Assembly: GCA_964389925.1 (NCBI GenBank)
Contig: CAYMGE010000006.1
Coordinates: 1 to 64,000, forward strand
Direction: 5' to 3'
Source: CALECP01 sp964389925
GTDB taxonomy: Bacteria > Chloroflexota > Anaerolineae > Promineifilales > Promineifilaceae
DNA: 64,000 nt
Part shown: positions 52,772-62,018 of the stretch, one piece after another
How the letters are laid out: every line of letters starts with the position of its first letter
How positions within the stretch are numbered: position 1 is the stretch's first letter
Notes under the pieces: generated by a model
What the model saw: only the letters and a program-made list of their open reading frames with translations
Databases searched by the model: none
What the model was told of the DNA's origin: nothing
Translations under genes and position numbers: made by a program

Positions 52772-52854
52772 CGAGTAGTAACTGGCGATTAATACACAAT
52801 CATTAGCTTTACTGTCTACTATTCGCTATTACCTACTCACTGCCCACTACATAA
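52769..52854. repeat. Degenerate heptad spacer between the CpsD-like gene and rmlA
   Basis: The whole spacer reads in 7-bp steps. The right half (52809-52850) has six heptads with a CTG/CTA core (TTACTGT, CTACTAT, TCGCTAT, TACCTAC, TCACTGC, CCACTAC). The left half, starting at the stop codon TAG, reads as complementary units (TAGCGAG, TAGTAAC, TGGCGAT). The rmlA ATG follows 4 bp later. Confidence 0.7.
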
Positions 52855-53928
52855 ATGAAGGGATTAATCCTCAGCGGCGGCAAAGGCTCCCGCCTTTACC
52901 CACTCACTTTCACAAGTGCAAAACAACTTATTCCAGTCGCTAACAAGCCAATTTTGTTTCGCGTCATCGAAACAATCCGCGATGCAGGTATTGACGAGAT
53001 TGGCATCGTCATCAATATAGGCAGTCGCGGCGACCGCATCCGACGTGCTGTCGGTGATGGTAGTCATTGGGGCGTGCGTGTCGAATATATCGTGCAGGAG
53101 CAGCCGCTTGGTCTTGCTCATGCCGTCTCCGTTTCACAGCCATTTCTTGGAGATGACCGTTTCGTGATGTTTTTAGGCGACAACGTGATTGAGGGGGGCA
53201 TCAGCAACCTCATTCAGCAATTTGCCGACAGTGATTGGAACAGTCAAATCGTGCTGACGCGGGTTGAGCATCCTGAGCGGTATGGCGTTGCCGACATCGC
53301 AGAGGATGGTCGTATCAACTGCCTCATCGAAAAGCCCAAGAACCCACCGAGCGATCTCGCCCTTGTCGGGATTTACATGTTTGATAGTCACATACATGAA
53401 GCAACGCGGGCAATCGAGCCATCGTGGCGTGGAGAGTTGGAAATCACCGACGCAATTCAGTGGCTCATTGACAACAATTACGCCGTACATCCTTACGAGC
53501 ATACCGGCTGGTGGATTGATACGGGGGAAAAGGATGCAATGATCGAAGCCAATAATCTCGTTCTGGAGGAGATCGAAAATGAGTTGGCGGGTCATATCGA
53601 TCAAGATAGTGCCGTCGGCCGCAACGTCACCATTGAGCGCGGCGCGGAAATCATCAATAGCATCGTGCGCGGCCCGTCGATCATTGGCGAAAATACACGC
53701 ATCGTTAATAGTTACATCGGCCCGTACACCAGCATCTATCACGACTGCCTGATCGAGAATAGTGAGGTTGAACACTCTGTCATCCTAGAGAATAGCCAGA
53801 TACAAAATATCGAGGGGCGGGTTCAAGACAGCTTGATCGGCCGCAATGTCGTCATTCACAAGAGTCCAATTCGGCCGAAGGCGCACAAGTTCACGCTCGG
53901 TGATAACAGCAAGTTAGGTCTTCTCTAA
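52855..53928 (+). CDS. rmlA: Glucose-1-phosphate thymidylyltransferase, long form (RmlA-like)
   Basis: The 357-residue protein has the nucleotidyltransferase domain (LSGGKGSRLYPLT, TSAKQLIPVANKPI, the Asp in LGDNVIEGG, and EKPKNPPSD). A left-handed beta-helix C-terminal domain follows (VGRNVTIERGAEIINSIVRGPSIIGENTRI ... SLIGRNVVIH). The LbH extension marks the long form, which makes dTDP-glucose for deoxysugars such as rhamnose, though the C-terminal domain can also be an acyltransferase-like regulatory part. The rest of the rml genes are not in the window. Confidence 0.9.
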   Translation: MKGLILSGGKGSRLYPLTFTSAKQLIPVANKPILFRVIETIRDAGIDEIGIVINIGSRGDRIRRAVGDGSHWGVRVEYIVQEQPLGLAHAVSVSQPFLGDDRFVMFLGDNVIEGGISNLIQQFADSDWNSQIVLTRVEHPERYGVADIAEDGRINCLIEKPKNPPSDLALVGIYMFDSHIHEATRAIEPSWRGELEITDAIQWLIDNNYAVHPYEHTGWWIDTGEKDAMIEANNLVLEEIENELAGHIDQDSAVGRNVTIERGAEIINSIVRGPSIIGENTRIVNSYIGPYTSIYHDCLIENSEVEHSVILENSQIQNIEGRVQDSLIGRNVVIHKSPIRPKAHKFTLGDNSKLGLL

Positions 53929-53933
53929 AATAT

Positions 53934-53959
53934 AACGTTGCCCGATAGTTGGCAACGTT
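53934..53959. repeat. Hairpin between rmlA and dtd
   Basis: AACGTTGCC and GGCAACGTT form a perfect 9-bp stem with an 8-nt loop, ending 8 nt before the dtd ATG. It has no T tract downstream, so it may act as an operator or attenuator as well as a terminator. Confidence 0.55.
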
Positions 53960-53967
53960 GCTTACAC

Positions 53968-54405
53968 ATGCGAGTCCTTTTACAAAGAGTTAGCCGCGCT
54001 AGCGTGACCGTCGATGATAAAATCGTCGGGTCTGTCGGGCGTGGTTTTTGTTTACTGGTTGGCATCACGCACACGGATAGCGAGGCTGAGGCGGCTTGGC
54101 TAGCGAAAAAAGTGGCGGGGCTAAGGCTGTTTGAAGACGAGAACGGCAAAATGAATCGCGGGCTTGAAGATGAGAACGGCGGGATTCTCGCCATTTCGCA
54201 GTTTACGCTCTACGGAGATACACGCAAAGGTCGTCGTCCCTCCTTCATCAATGCAGCCCGCCCCGCGCAGGCAGAACCTCTTTTTGACTATTTTGTTAAG
54301 CAACTGCGTGGGCTGGGGCTACAGGTAGAAACGGGGGTTTTTGGCGCAGATATGCAGGTCGAAATTCACAATGAGGGGCCGGTGACACTGATGCTTGAGC
54401 GATGA
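53968..54405 (+). CDS. dtd: D-aminoacyl-tRNA deacylase
   Basis: The 145-residue protein matches Dtd in length and motifs: RVLLQRVSRASVTVDDKIVGSV, the SQFTLYGDTRKGRRPSF segment and the C-terminal NEGPVTLMLE with the invariant GPVT. It hydrolyses D-aminoacyl-tRNAs (and Gly-tRNA-Ala) to prevent misincorporation. It is a housekeeping gene embedded in the exopolysaccharide region. The ATG at 53968 is chosen over the open frame from 53938, which would run through the hairpin. Confidence 0.94.
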   Translation: MRVLLQRVSRASVTVDDKIVGSVGRGFCLLVGITHTDSEAEAAWLAKKVAGLRLFEDENGKMNRGLEDENGGILAISQFTLYGDTRKGRRPSFINAARPAQAEPLFDYFVKQLRGLGLQVETGVFGADMQVEIHNEGPVTLMLER

Positions 54406-54406
54406 T

Positions 54407-55573
54407 TTAGAGGCGGTGTTGGTCGAGAGAGGTGATTTCGGCCGATAACTGCCCAATTCTCATGCGCTGCTCTTCGATCAAACGATCGTTCTCGACAATC
54501 TGCGCGGCAATGAGCCGATTGAATTCGACCTGCTGGACAAAATGAGCCTGTGCGTAGGGTCGTACAGCGACCCTGCTCCACAGATCACGGAAGCGGGCGA
54601 TGAGTGACCACTTCGAGCGGAAGGGGCGAGGGGTGATGTCGGTCAATTTCAAAGCAGGCACTCCCGCAGGTTGTAGTGCCGCAGCAAGCAATTGCCTCAT
54701 TTGCAAGCGCAAAAATTCGGAGTCCGCAATTGCAAGGGCATGTTGATAAGCAAGTTGTAGCGCGAGGCGTTCCAAATTAGAGACTTTGGCGAGATGGGGG
54801 ATTTCGGCGGCGACGAGTGGGGGGAGTTGATCGGCCGAAAAATGTTTCAGCACAAACTGTAAACGTGCTTTGTGAAATTGCTGATAATAGAAAAAACTAT
54901 GCTTGCCAACTGTTGCTGATTCAATATGGGTTGCAACAGCCATTGGTTCATACCACACCTTCCACCCAGCGGCTCGAGCGCGGAAGCAGAGATCAACCTC
55001 TTCAAAAAACAGAAAAAACGCCTCATCAAACAGCCCAATCTCATCCAACATCGCACGCCGCAGCCCAATTGCTGCGCCGATCACATACTCAACCTCACGT
55101 GGCGTATCATACTGACCACGATCTATCTCGCCTACTCCAAAGTGATTTGGGAGCGCACGTGGCGGAACCAAATAGCCACCAGCATGTTGAATTATCTCCC
55201 CGTCGGGATAGTGTAGTTTGCAGCCAACAATGCCAATAGACGGATCGGAAAACGGTGCCAAGAGATTTGACAAAAACACTTCATCAACGACGACATCTGG
55301 ATTAACTAATACGACAATTTCGCTATCAGATTGGCGAATTCCGACATTATTACCTGCACCAAAACCGACGTTGCTGTGATTTTCGATCAGTCGCACAGTG
55401 GGAAACTTTTCTTTTAGGAAAGGGCGTGGAGATTGGGTGGAGGCGTTGTCTACGACGATGATTTCGGTTGATGTAGAGACACTGTAGCGTTTGAGAGATC
55501 GGTGAAGCTGTGTAAGACAATTACCTAATAACAGTAGTCCATTGTAGTTGAGAACAATAACGGTGACTTTCAT
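54407..55573 (-). CDS. Family 2 glycosyltransferase
   Basis: The 388-residue protein begins VTVIVLNYNGLLLLGNCL, has IIVVDNAST, NVGFGAGNNVG and LVNPDVVVDE (DXD equivalent), and FFFEEVDLCFRARAAGWK with the catalytic acids. It is the WbbL/RfbN type that adds sugar to a lipid-linked unit. The C-terminal 120 residues are helical and end in a coiled-coil-like stretch (NRLIAAQIVENDRLIEEQRMRIGQL). The ATG at 55573 is used; an in-frame start at 55654 overlaps the next gene upstream. Confidence 0.88.
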   Translation of the reverse strand: MKVTVIVLNYNGLLLLGNCLTQLHRSLKRYSVSTSTEIIVVDNASTQSPRPFLKEKFPTVRLIENHSNVGFGAGNNVGIRQSDSEIVVLVNPDVVVDEVFLSNLLAPFSDPSIGIVGCKLHYPDGEIIQHAGGYLVPPRALPNHFGVGEIDRGQYDTPREVEYVIGAAIGLRRAMLDEIGLFDEAFFLFFEEVDLCFRARAAGWKVWYEPMAVATHIESATVGKHSFFYYQQFHKARLQFVLKHFSADQLPPLVAAEIPHLAKVSNLERLALQLAYQHALAIADSEFLRLQMRQLLAAALQPAGVPALKLTDITPRPFRSKWSLIARFRDLWSRVAVRPYAQAHFVQQVEFNRLIAAQIVENDRLIEEQRMRIGQLSAEITSLDQHRL

Positions 55574-55592
55574 GCGCTCAGTAGAAAGATAT

Positions 55593-56858
55593 TCATGGTG
55601 TCGTCGTATAAATAGGCAGAATGACCCGCGTGATGAGGTTGATATTGACAGCAATACCCAAAATTATGACGACAGCTGCGCTACGATTAGATTGTGGATT
55701 TTTTTGAAACTGTATTAGCCCGTTTGCCGCGTAGAATGCGATCAACGGGAGTGCCGCAAACGCAAAACGAAATTGTGGCTGAAAACGGTTGTTATTAATG
55801 CTCCAGTAACTATATCCAACGCCGGCTAACCACATAAAGACAATCAATGCAGAATAAGGTTTAGGCGACCAATGCGAAAGGCCAATTGCGCCACACAGTA
55901 AGATGACGCTCCAAAAGAGAATAACCTGCCATTGCGGCACGGAAATATCCATCCAACCAAAGCGAGCGTATCCTGAATTGAGAGATGTGACAAAGACATT
56001 GCCCCAATAAGTAATTGTGTTTGCGGCAGGGGTTTGGCTGCTAAATCCATACAATGAGTTGCTCAGATGCTCGCGTGTCGTTGGATGTAATAGTAGTGGA
56101 GTAAGTAAGGTAGTTATAAGAAGTTGAAGTTGAAGAGGAAGCCAACGTTTACGTTCTTGCCAGAATAGATAGAGTGTAGAAATGGTAAGTACACCAAAAG
56201 TAAACAGGGTTGTTAACTTTGTCGCCACAGCAAAGCTAAACAGTAATGCAGCAAGAAAAGGCTTTTTACGAAGGAGCGTCAACAAACCTAGTACAGCCAG
56301 TGTTGTCGCAAGCTGGTCATTACTGATTGTGCGATACATGAACAAGAATTGAGGCCAGCCCGCCAATAATAAGCCCGCGAGAAATCCAACATTGGGGTGG
56401 ATCGGCCGTAATATAAACGCGATCTGGACTGTTGCCCAAATGAAGAGTGCGCCGAGCAAAACTGAGAATAGACGAAGAGCAACTATCTCGGCCGACATCG
56501 ACAATCGATTTGTATGATCAAACATCGGCTGATTTGTTCCATACACGTAATGGGGATTGTTAGGTGGTACTTGTGTGGTTAATTTTTCGGCCGAAACAAG
56601 TCTCAAGAAAAAACCACTGACCAGATAATACAATGGCATGTGATAACACATGTGACCAGAAAGTAGTGTCGAGCGCTCCGACCATCCACCCGTTGGCATT
56701 GGCTCAACAATTGGAATCCGTTTAAGGGAAACAACCTGTTCAATACACTGTAAGTGTCCCGGTTCGTCAGGTGCTTCACCTAGCGGAATTGTCCAAAAAT
56801 ACAGTCCAACCATGCATAGATAAAACCCTGTGAGGAGGATCCAGCGTCGCGTCGTCAT
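55593..56858 (-). CDS. Polytopic membrane protein, GT-C/DUF2142-like
   Basis: The 421-residue protein has about ten membrane helices. It begins with ILLTGFYLCMVGLYFWTIP and a loop containing GEAPDEPGHLQCIEQV; the acidic DEPGH motif is where GT-C enzymes have their catalytic Asp-Glu. DUF2142 proteins and the PMT/ArnT family share this layout. It probably transfers a sugar from a polyprenyl donor outside the membrane. Donor and acceptor cannot be read from sequence. Confidence 0.68.
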   Translation of the reverse strand: MTTRRWILLTGFYLCMVGLYFWTIPLGEAPDEPGHLQCIEQVVSLKRIPIVEPMPTGGWSERSTLLSGHMCYHMPLYYLVSGFFLRLVSAEKLTTQVPPNNPHYVYGTNQPMFDHTNRLSMSAEIVALRLFSVLLGALFIWATVQIAFILRPIHPNVGFLAGLLLAGWPQFLFMYRTISNDQLATTLAVLGLLTLLRKKPFLAALLFSFAVATKLTTLFTFGVLTISTLYLFWQERKRWLPLQLQLLITTLLTPLLLHPTTREHLSNSLYGFSSQTPAANTITYWGNVFVTSLNSGYARFGWMDISVPQWQVILFWSVILLCGAIGLSHWSPKPYSALIVFMWLAGVGYSYWSINNNRFQPQFRFAFAALPLIAFYAANGLIQFQKNPQSNRSAAVVIILGIAVNINLITRVILPIYTTTP

Positions 56859-56889
56859 TAATTGAGGTCACAACACATAGCGTGCAAAG

Positions 56890-56922
56890 TTGAGAGGCAG
56901 TTCTTGGGAAGCTGCCTCTCAA
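56890..56922. repeat. Hairpin between the GT-C-like gene and the GH-like gene
   Basis: TTGAGAGGCAG and CTGCCTCTCAA form an 11-bp stem with an 11-nt loop in the spacer downstream of the gene that ends at 56952. On the minus strand it is followed by CTTTG only, so termination would be partial. Confidence 0.6.
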
Positions 56923-56951
56923 AATTCATAATCTATGCACCAAGCGATTGC

Positions 56952-58604
56952 CTATTTTCTAATTGTTGGCAAATAAATCGTTGGCTGATCAACATAAATT
57001 GACCCTGTAATCACGTTATCGGTTTCAGAAGTTTCATCAAACTGATTGTTACTATCTATTTTTATCCAGTATTGATGAATACCTGCTGACAGATTAGGCC
57101 ATTCAATTTCAGCATGAGCGAGATCAGTTGTGCAACCTCTTACACCACCTTCTAAGACGATAGATGAAACCTCATTGGTTAGAGCCGCGTCTGAATAGAG
57201 GCTAATAGTAATCGGGTCTATAATTGCTTGTGTTCCATTGTTAATGACAACTAGAGAAACTGCTCCCGTCGCTGTTGAATTCTGAAGCTCAACTGGAGCC
57301 GCACTAGCTGAATGGAAGAACAAATTACCAATGAGTGGCTTCGTTTGAATCTGGTCACGGAATGCAACACCTAAACTCGTTAAAGCCGTCCCTTCCTCAT
57401 TGACGAGCTTATATTTATTCTGTGGTTCCGAACGTGTCGCAAACCAAAGCCACTGCTGCACCATGCGATTGTTATCTAGGCTATAGCCAAGCGCAGGGTC
57501 AATGTAACTTTCCAGCAAAGCAAATGAATTGTTTGCAAAGTCAACATTGCGCTGTTCTGTAAAACAGTTACCAAATTCATCCTCAATAAAACATTGTGTT
57601 GGCGTATCCTGTTCATATGGGAAAAGTAACCCGTACTCTGAAATGACAAGTGGCTTTTGTTGCTGGCCGCGCTCTTTCATCCAGAGACGCATGTCGGTGA
57701 TTTGTTGTTTTAGAATATCAATATCATCATGTTCTGCAATGCAACGTACATCAGCCTGACCGCAAAGTGAAGGGTCACCTTCACTATAATAGAGTGCGTT
57801 ATTGCGATCCGTACCAAGTGCTACCCATGCGTAGATATTCGTATTATCAAACCGACGTTCTGGAAACGCATAAGCGTGCATGTTCCATACATCAACGGGC
57901 ATAGGGGTGCCATAATATTGAAGATACGCATCCCACATCAGCGTCAGATATTGGAGGCGATTTTCACTAACCTGAACAAGTCCCGCGACAGCGATTTCGG
58001 CCGATGGATCCCGCTCCTTTATGAAGTGATAAATATCATGATAAGCACGCGCATATACTTGTGGGTAAAGCGCATCTTGTGCCACTGCGCGATCTGGTTC
58101 GTTCCCAACCAGCCACAACACGCCTGGATTCTGTGTAACTTGATATCCCAAGCCGTTTGAAGGATCATCTGTCAATTCCAATTCAGTCGCTCCATCCTTC
58201 TTTATTCCATAAGAATCGTTCGTGTTATCTCCATCTCCATCAGGGATTTGATACAGGCGAATCGTTGGTGTGTAATTAGCTGTATCTATCCCTTTTGTTG
58301 CAAAATTGACCTGAAAATTGTTTTTCCAGCCAAGATTCATTTCAGTAATAAAGGGGGCATTAGATGCCCCTCCCAATTCAGATGCGCCATAGCGACAATT
58401 GCCCAGCGAATCGGCCGTCATCGTCTCACTGTCAATGTAATCTTCTATTGAAATATCATCCATCTCTTGTGATGCTGCTTTGTCAGCAAAGATATCCGCC
58501 GATGTTGGTGTATCGTTGGCTATTACGCCATCCCATTGTGTAATAAGTAAGGCAATGGGTAATATGAGTATCCCAAATGTAAATAACAATGATGATTTTT
58601 TCAT
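56952..58604 (-). CDS. Secreted TIM-barrel protein resembling GH-A glycoside hydrolases
   Basis: The 550-residue protein has a signal peptide (LFTFGILILPIALLITQWDGVIA). After an acidic linker it has a barrel with FITEMNLGWKNNF, GVLWLVGNEPD (E169) and VISEYGLLFP (E323). The NEP-type acid/base and the SEYG nucleophile, about 154 residues apart, are the clan GH-A arrangement. The C-terminal 120 residues (about 420-550) form a CARDB/adhesin-like beta-sandwich (GIHQYWIKIDSNNQFDETSETDNVI). Its place inside a polysaccharide export locus suggests it trims the exported glycan. The closest GH family is not assigned. Confidence 0.65.
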   Translation of the reverse strand: MKKSSLLFTFGILILPIALLITQWDGVIANDTPTSADIFADKAASQEMDDISIEDYIDSETMTADSLGNCRYGASELGGASNAPFITEMNLGWKNNFQVNFATKGIDTANYTPTIRLYQIPDGDGDNTNDSYGIKKDGATELELTDDPSNGLGYQVTQNPGVLWLVGNEPDRAVAQDALYPQVYARAYHDIYHFIKERDPSAEIAVAGLVQVSENRLQYLTLMWDAYLQYYGTPMPVDVWNMHAYAFPERRFDNTNIYAWVALGTDRNNALYYSEGDPSLCGQADVRCIAEHDDIDILKQQITDMRLWMKERGQQQKPLVISEYGLLFPYEQDTPTQCFIEDEFGNCFTEQRNVDFANNSFALLESYIDPALGYSLDNNRMVQQWLWFATRSEPQNKYKLVNEEGTALTSLGVAFRDQIQTKPLIGNLFFHSASAAPVELQNSTATGAVSLVVINNGTQAIIDPITISLYSDAALTNEVSSIVLEGGVRGCTTDLAHAEIEWPNLSAGIHQYWIKIDSNNQFDETSETDNVITGSIYVDQPTIYLPTIRK

Positions 58605-59833
58605 CTAGCTTTCTCCATGAAATGTTTTGACTGGTGTTGCCATCCAGCCGGTAAAGATAAAATGCCCTGAGATGTTAGTGAATCTTTTGTCTCAATGTTT
58701 AATTGATAGGCGCGGTCATGAAAGTCATACGGTACTGGCATGACGCTATCATGAATTGCAGCACTCACTTGGTAGCGACCGGGTAGCAGATTCAAACTTT
58801 TGATGTGATATGAAAGAATTCCCTCACCTTCGATTTGTTCAATTTCACAGCCCCCATTACGATTATTGTCCCCTGTTAATTGGACATTTTCGTGAAAGAT
58901 AGCGAAACCAATTTCTGGGTTTGTAATCGGCCGATGGGCAATATAGCATAACGCCATCGTCAACGGTTCACCTGTAAAAAATGTCGTTTGCTCATTCCCT
59001 TCTTGATCGAGAAATTTTACGTCTGTAATCTCCGCCTCATACGTCCCAGAACGATTCATCACATACCCACTCCCACCCTGTGCCAAAATACGTTCGTTCA
59101 TATAATCGGTGTACTGCTGGCTGATTTTTGGCGTTTCTCCAATGGCAACCATTTTCCCATGATCCATCCACACAAGACGGTCGCACAACTTTTGTAATGT
59201 TTCTAAGTGGTGGCTGACCATCACAATGGTCACTCCATTATTTTTGAGCTGTTGAATCCGATCTAGGCACTTGCGCTGAAATGCGCCGTCCCCGACGGCT
59301 AAAATCTCATCGACCAACAGCACATCAGGGTCGCAATGAACCGCGACGCTAAAGCCAAGCCGCATGTACATGCCGGAAGAGTAATGCTTTACAGGCGTAT
59401 CAATAAATTGTTCGAGTTCAGAGAAGGCGATGATCTCGGCGAGCTTTGCGTCAATGGCGGCGCGGCTTAGACCCAGCACGGAGCCATTGAGATAGATATT
59501 CTCACGCCCAGTCAGATCATCGTGGAAACCTGCACCAAGTTCGAGCAGGGCTGAAATTCGGCCGAGAATCGCCACATTACCGCTTGTCGGCCGCAAAATT
59601 TTCGTCGCTAGTTTGAGCAGTGTACTTTTTCCGCTGCCGTTATGCCCTATCAGGCCAACACTCTCCCCACGCTGCACCTCAAAGCTCACCTCATTCACCG
59701 CGACCAGCGTCTCTTCCGGCAATCGCCGGATATAGAGACGATGCAACAGCGATTCAAAAACGCTACGCTGGACGTGCGCTAACTTGAATCGCTTTGTGAC
59801 GTTGTGAAAGCGGATTACGGGTGCTTCTATCAT
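58601..59833 (-). CDS. Wzt/TagH-type polysaccharide export ABC ATPase
   Basis: The 410-residue protein has an ABC domain (Walker A GHNGSGKSTL, signature YSSGMYMRLGFSVAV, Walker B VLLVDEILAVGD, H loop VMVSHH). A C-terminal extension (about 260-410) with beta-rich content (EITDVKFLDQEGNEQTTFFTGEPLTMALCYIAHRPITNPEIGFAIFHEN) matches the Wzt carbohydrate-binding domain. The ATG at 59833 is likely; the open frame starts two codons earlier at a TTG. It overlaps the GH-like gene by 4 bp. The matching permease (wzm) is not in the window. Confidence 0.88.
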   Translation of the reverse strand: MIEAPVIRFHNVTKRFKLAHVQRSVFESLLHRLYIRRLPEETLVAVNEVSFEVQRGESVGLIGHNGSGKSTLLKLATKILRPTSGNVAILGRISALLELGAGFHDDLTGRENIYLNGSVLGLSRAAIDAKLAEIIAFSELEQFIDTPVKHYSSGMYMRLGFSVAVHCDPDVLLVDEILAVGDGAFQRKCLDRIQQLKNNGVTIVMVSHHLETLQKLCDRLVWMDHGKMVAIGETPKISQQYTDYMNERILAQGGSGYVMNRSGTYEAEITDVKFLDQEGNEQTTFFTGEPLTMALCYIAHRPITNPEIGFAIFHENVQLTGDNNRNGGCEIEQIEGEGILSYHIKSLNLLPGRYQVSAAIHDSVMPVPYDFHDRAYQLNIETKDSLTSQGILSLPAGWQHQSKHFMEKAR

Positions 59834-60087
59834 AATCAAAGGGCGCAGGAAAGATACTCAAACGAACTGCCCCAGTCAAACGTTACTCGTCAACGGTTAC
59901 TGTTCTGTCATCTGTTAATGATACGCATTGGATTGAGAAAATGATCCCTTCATAGGAAGAATCTCCCACCACTTAACGCAAATGAGCGGCCCACAGCCCC
60001 TCTTGAACATTGATAGGGTTCCTATTGCCCACACTGTGCGAACAGGTCACAATTGGCTAGACATTTATCTAATCTAAGGAGCAAGGT

Positions 60088-61902
60088 ATGGCATCCATGA
60101 TGCAGGGTCTCAATGCGGAGCGGTATGACCGTCAATATAGCGACCGTGAACTGATCGAGCGGATTCGTCTGTACTTTGGCAAATACAGGCGAGAAGTTTT
60201 ATGGGTCGTCATTGCGGTTGTCTTCTTGGCAGCATTGCAGGCTGCGCCAGCGATTATCATCTCGCGTGGAATCGACGTTATCGCAGACGGTGGCAATCCA
60301 GCTTATATCCCTCTCCTGATTGGGATTGTGTTTGCGGATGGACTATTGATTTGGCTCGTCAACTGGGTAAAACGGTTGTATTCCGTTAAAGTGGTCGAAA
60401 ATGTCATTTTGGATATGCGTACCAAAGCGTTTGGCGCGGCCGCACGCCAAGATTTATCATTTTACGACGAGTTTAGTTCCGGGCGCATTGTCAGTCGCAT
60501 TACGAGCGATACGGATGAATTCGGCCGCATTATCATCCTCGTCACAGACCTCATCCAGCAAATTGCATCTTCCTTGATGTTGCTCATTCTTCTGATGACC
60601 ATTGAGCTGCGCCTGACGGTCGTTTTGCTGCTCATGATCCCGATCGTCTTTTTTGTGGCGAATGCCTTTCGCGCCCTTGCTCGTCGCGCCACAACGCAAG
60701 CATCCCGCGTGCTGGCTGAAGTCAACAAGGCGATTCAAGAGGCGGTGACCGGGATTGGGGTTGCCAAAAATTTTCGACAAGAGCAAGCAATTTATGATGA
60801 GTTTTTAGATGTCAACAAACAGGCTTACGAAATTAACTTACGTCGTGCGCTCGTGATTGCGATGATCTTTCCCACACTGGCGATACTGCTTGGGGCAGCA
60901 ACGGCGGCTCTCGTCTATTTTGGTGGGCGTACCGCCATCGCAGGCGCAATTTTGATCTCATCGTGGTATCTGTTTGTTGCGACAGTAGATCGCTTCTGGT
61001 TTCCGCTGCTCAATCTCTCCGCGTTCTGGAGCCAGTTTCAGCAGGGGCTGGCAGCGGCCGAGCGTGTCTTTGCACTGATTGACTCAGAATCGAGCGTGAA
61101 GCAAACTGGGCAGATGCGGCCGAACAACCTCTCTGGTCGCATCGAGTTTCAAAACGTCGATTTCAGCTACACCACTCGTGAGCAGATTCTCGACAACTTT
61201 AGCCTCACAATTCAACCCGGCGAAACGCTCGCCATCGTTGGACACACGGGCGCAGGTAAGTCAAGCATCATCCGTCTTATCACGCGCTTCTACGAATTTC
61301 AAAGCGGTCAGATTTGCATTGATGAGTACAACTTGCGCGACCTCGATCTAACCGCCTATCGTGAGCAGTTGGGAATCGTCTCGCAAATTCCCTTTCTATT
61401 TGATGGGACGGTTGCTGACAACATTCGTTATGGTCGGCCGAATGCAACCGATAATGAAATTTTTGCCGTTGCCAATCAGGTTGGCGGCGGCGAGTGGCTC
61501 GAAACGCTGCCTGATGGTCTTGAGAGTGTGGTTGGCGAACGCGGCAGCCGTCTTTCGATGGGGCAACGCCAGCTCGTCGCCCTCACCCGCGTCTTGGTGG
61601 CCAATCCGCGTATCTTTATCTTTGATGAAGCCACAGCCAACATTGATCCATTTACGGAAACGCAAATTCAAGAGGCGTTGCAGCTCGTCATGGAAGCACG
61701 CACCTCAATTGTCATTGCTCACCGTTTGAGTACAGTTCGCTCGGCCGATAGAATCATCGTCCTCGACAGTGGCAACATCAGTGAACAAGGTTCCCATGAC
61801 CAACTGATCGCGCTTAACGGCGAATATGCCGAACTGTATAATGCCTACTTCCGTCATCAAAGCCTCGACTACATCGAGCAGAAGGGGTGGGAAGGGTCGT
61901 GA
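60088..61902 (+). CDS. ABC exporter (fused membrane and ATPase domains)
   Basis: The 604-residue half-transporter has six membrane helices (about 35-330) followed by the ATPase: Walker A VGHTGAGKSS, signature LSMGQRQLVALTRVL, Walker B RIFIFDEATANID, and the H loop in VIAHRLSTV. It is of the MsbA/LmrA/BmrA-like homodimeric type. It could export lipid, drug or polysaccharide intermediates; the neighbourhood favours a lipid-linked glycan but does not prove it. An AAGGAG lies 10 nt before the ATG. Confidence 0.9.
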   Translation: MASMMQGLNAERYDRQYSDRELIERIRLYFGKYRREVLWVVIAVVFLAALQAAPAIIISRGIDVIADGGNPAYIPLLIGIVFADGLLIWLVNWVKRLYSVKVVENVILDMRTKAFGAAARQDLSFYDEFSSGRIVSRITSDTDEFGRIIILVTDLIQQIASSLMLLILLMTIELRLTVVLLLMIPIVFFVANAFRALARRATTQASRVLAEVNKAIQEAVTGIGVAKNFRQEQAIYDEFLDVNKQAYEINLRRALVIAMIFPTLAILLGAATAALVYFGGRTAIAGAILISSWYLFVATVDRFWFPLLNLSAFWSQFQQGLAAAERVFALIDSESSVKQTGQMRPNNLSGRIEFQNVDFSYTTREQILDNFSLTIQPGETLAIVGHTGAGKSSIIRLITRFYEFQSGQICIDEYNLRDLDLTAYREQLGIVSQIPFLFDGTVADNIRYGRPNATDNEIFAVANQVGGGEWLETLPDGLESVVGERGSRLSMGQRQLVALTRVLVANPRIFIFDEATANIDPFTETQIQEALQLVMEARTSIVIAHRLSTVRSADRIIVLDSGNISEQGSHDQLIALNGEYAELYNAYFRHQSLDYIEQKGWEGS

Positions 61903-62018
61903 GCAATAAATATACCTGAAGGTTCTGAAATCCGTCGTGCGGCCGATACTGTTGCCAACGCGCTTATCGGTGTTGCAGAGCCAGAAAGAAGGGGATAGAG
62001 TGCTGACATTAGCGGAAG

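Noticed and set aside
2962..52854. Tandem arrays as CRISPR
   Set aside because: The units are only 7 bp, contiguous, and have no spacers between them; no cas genes are present.
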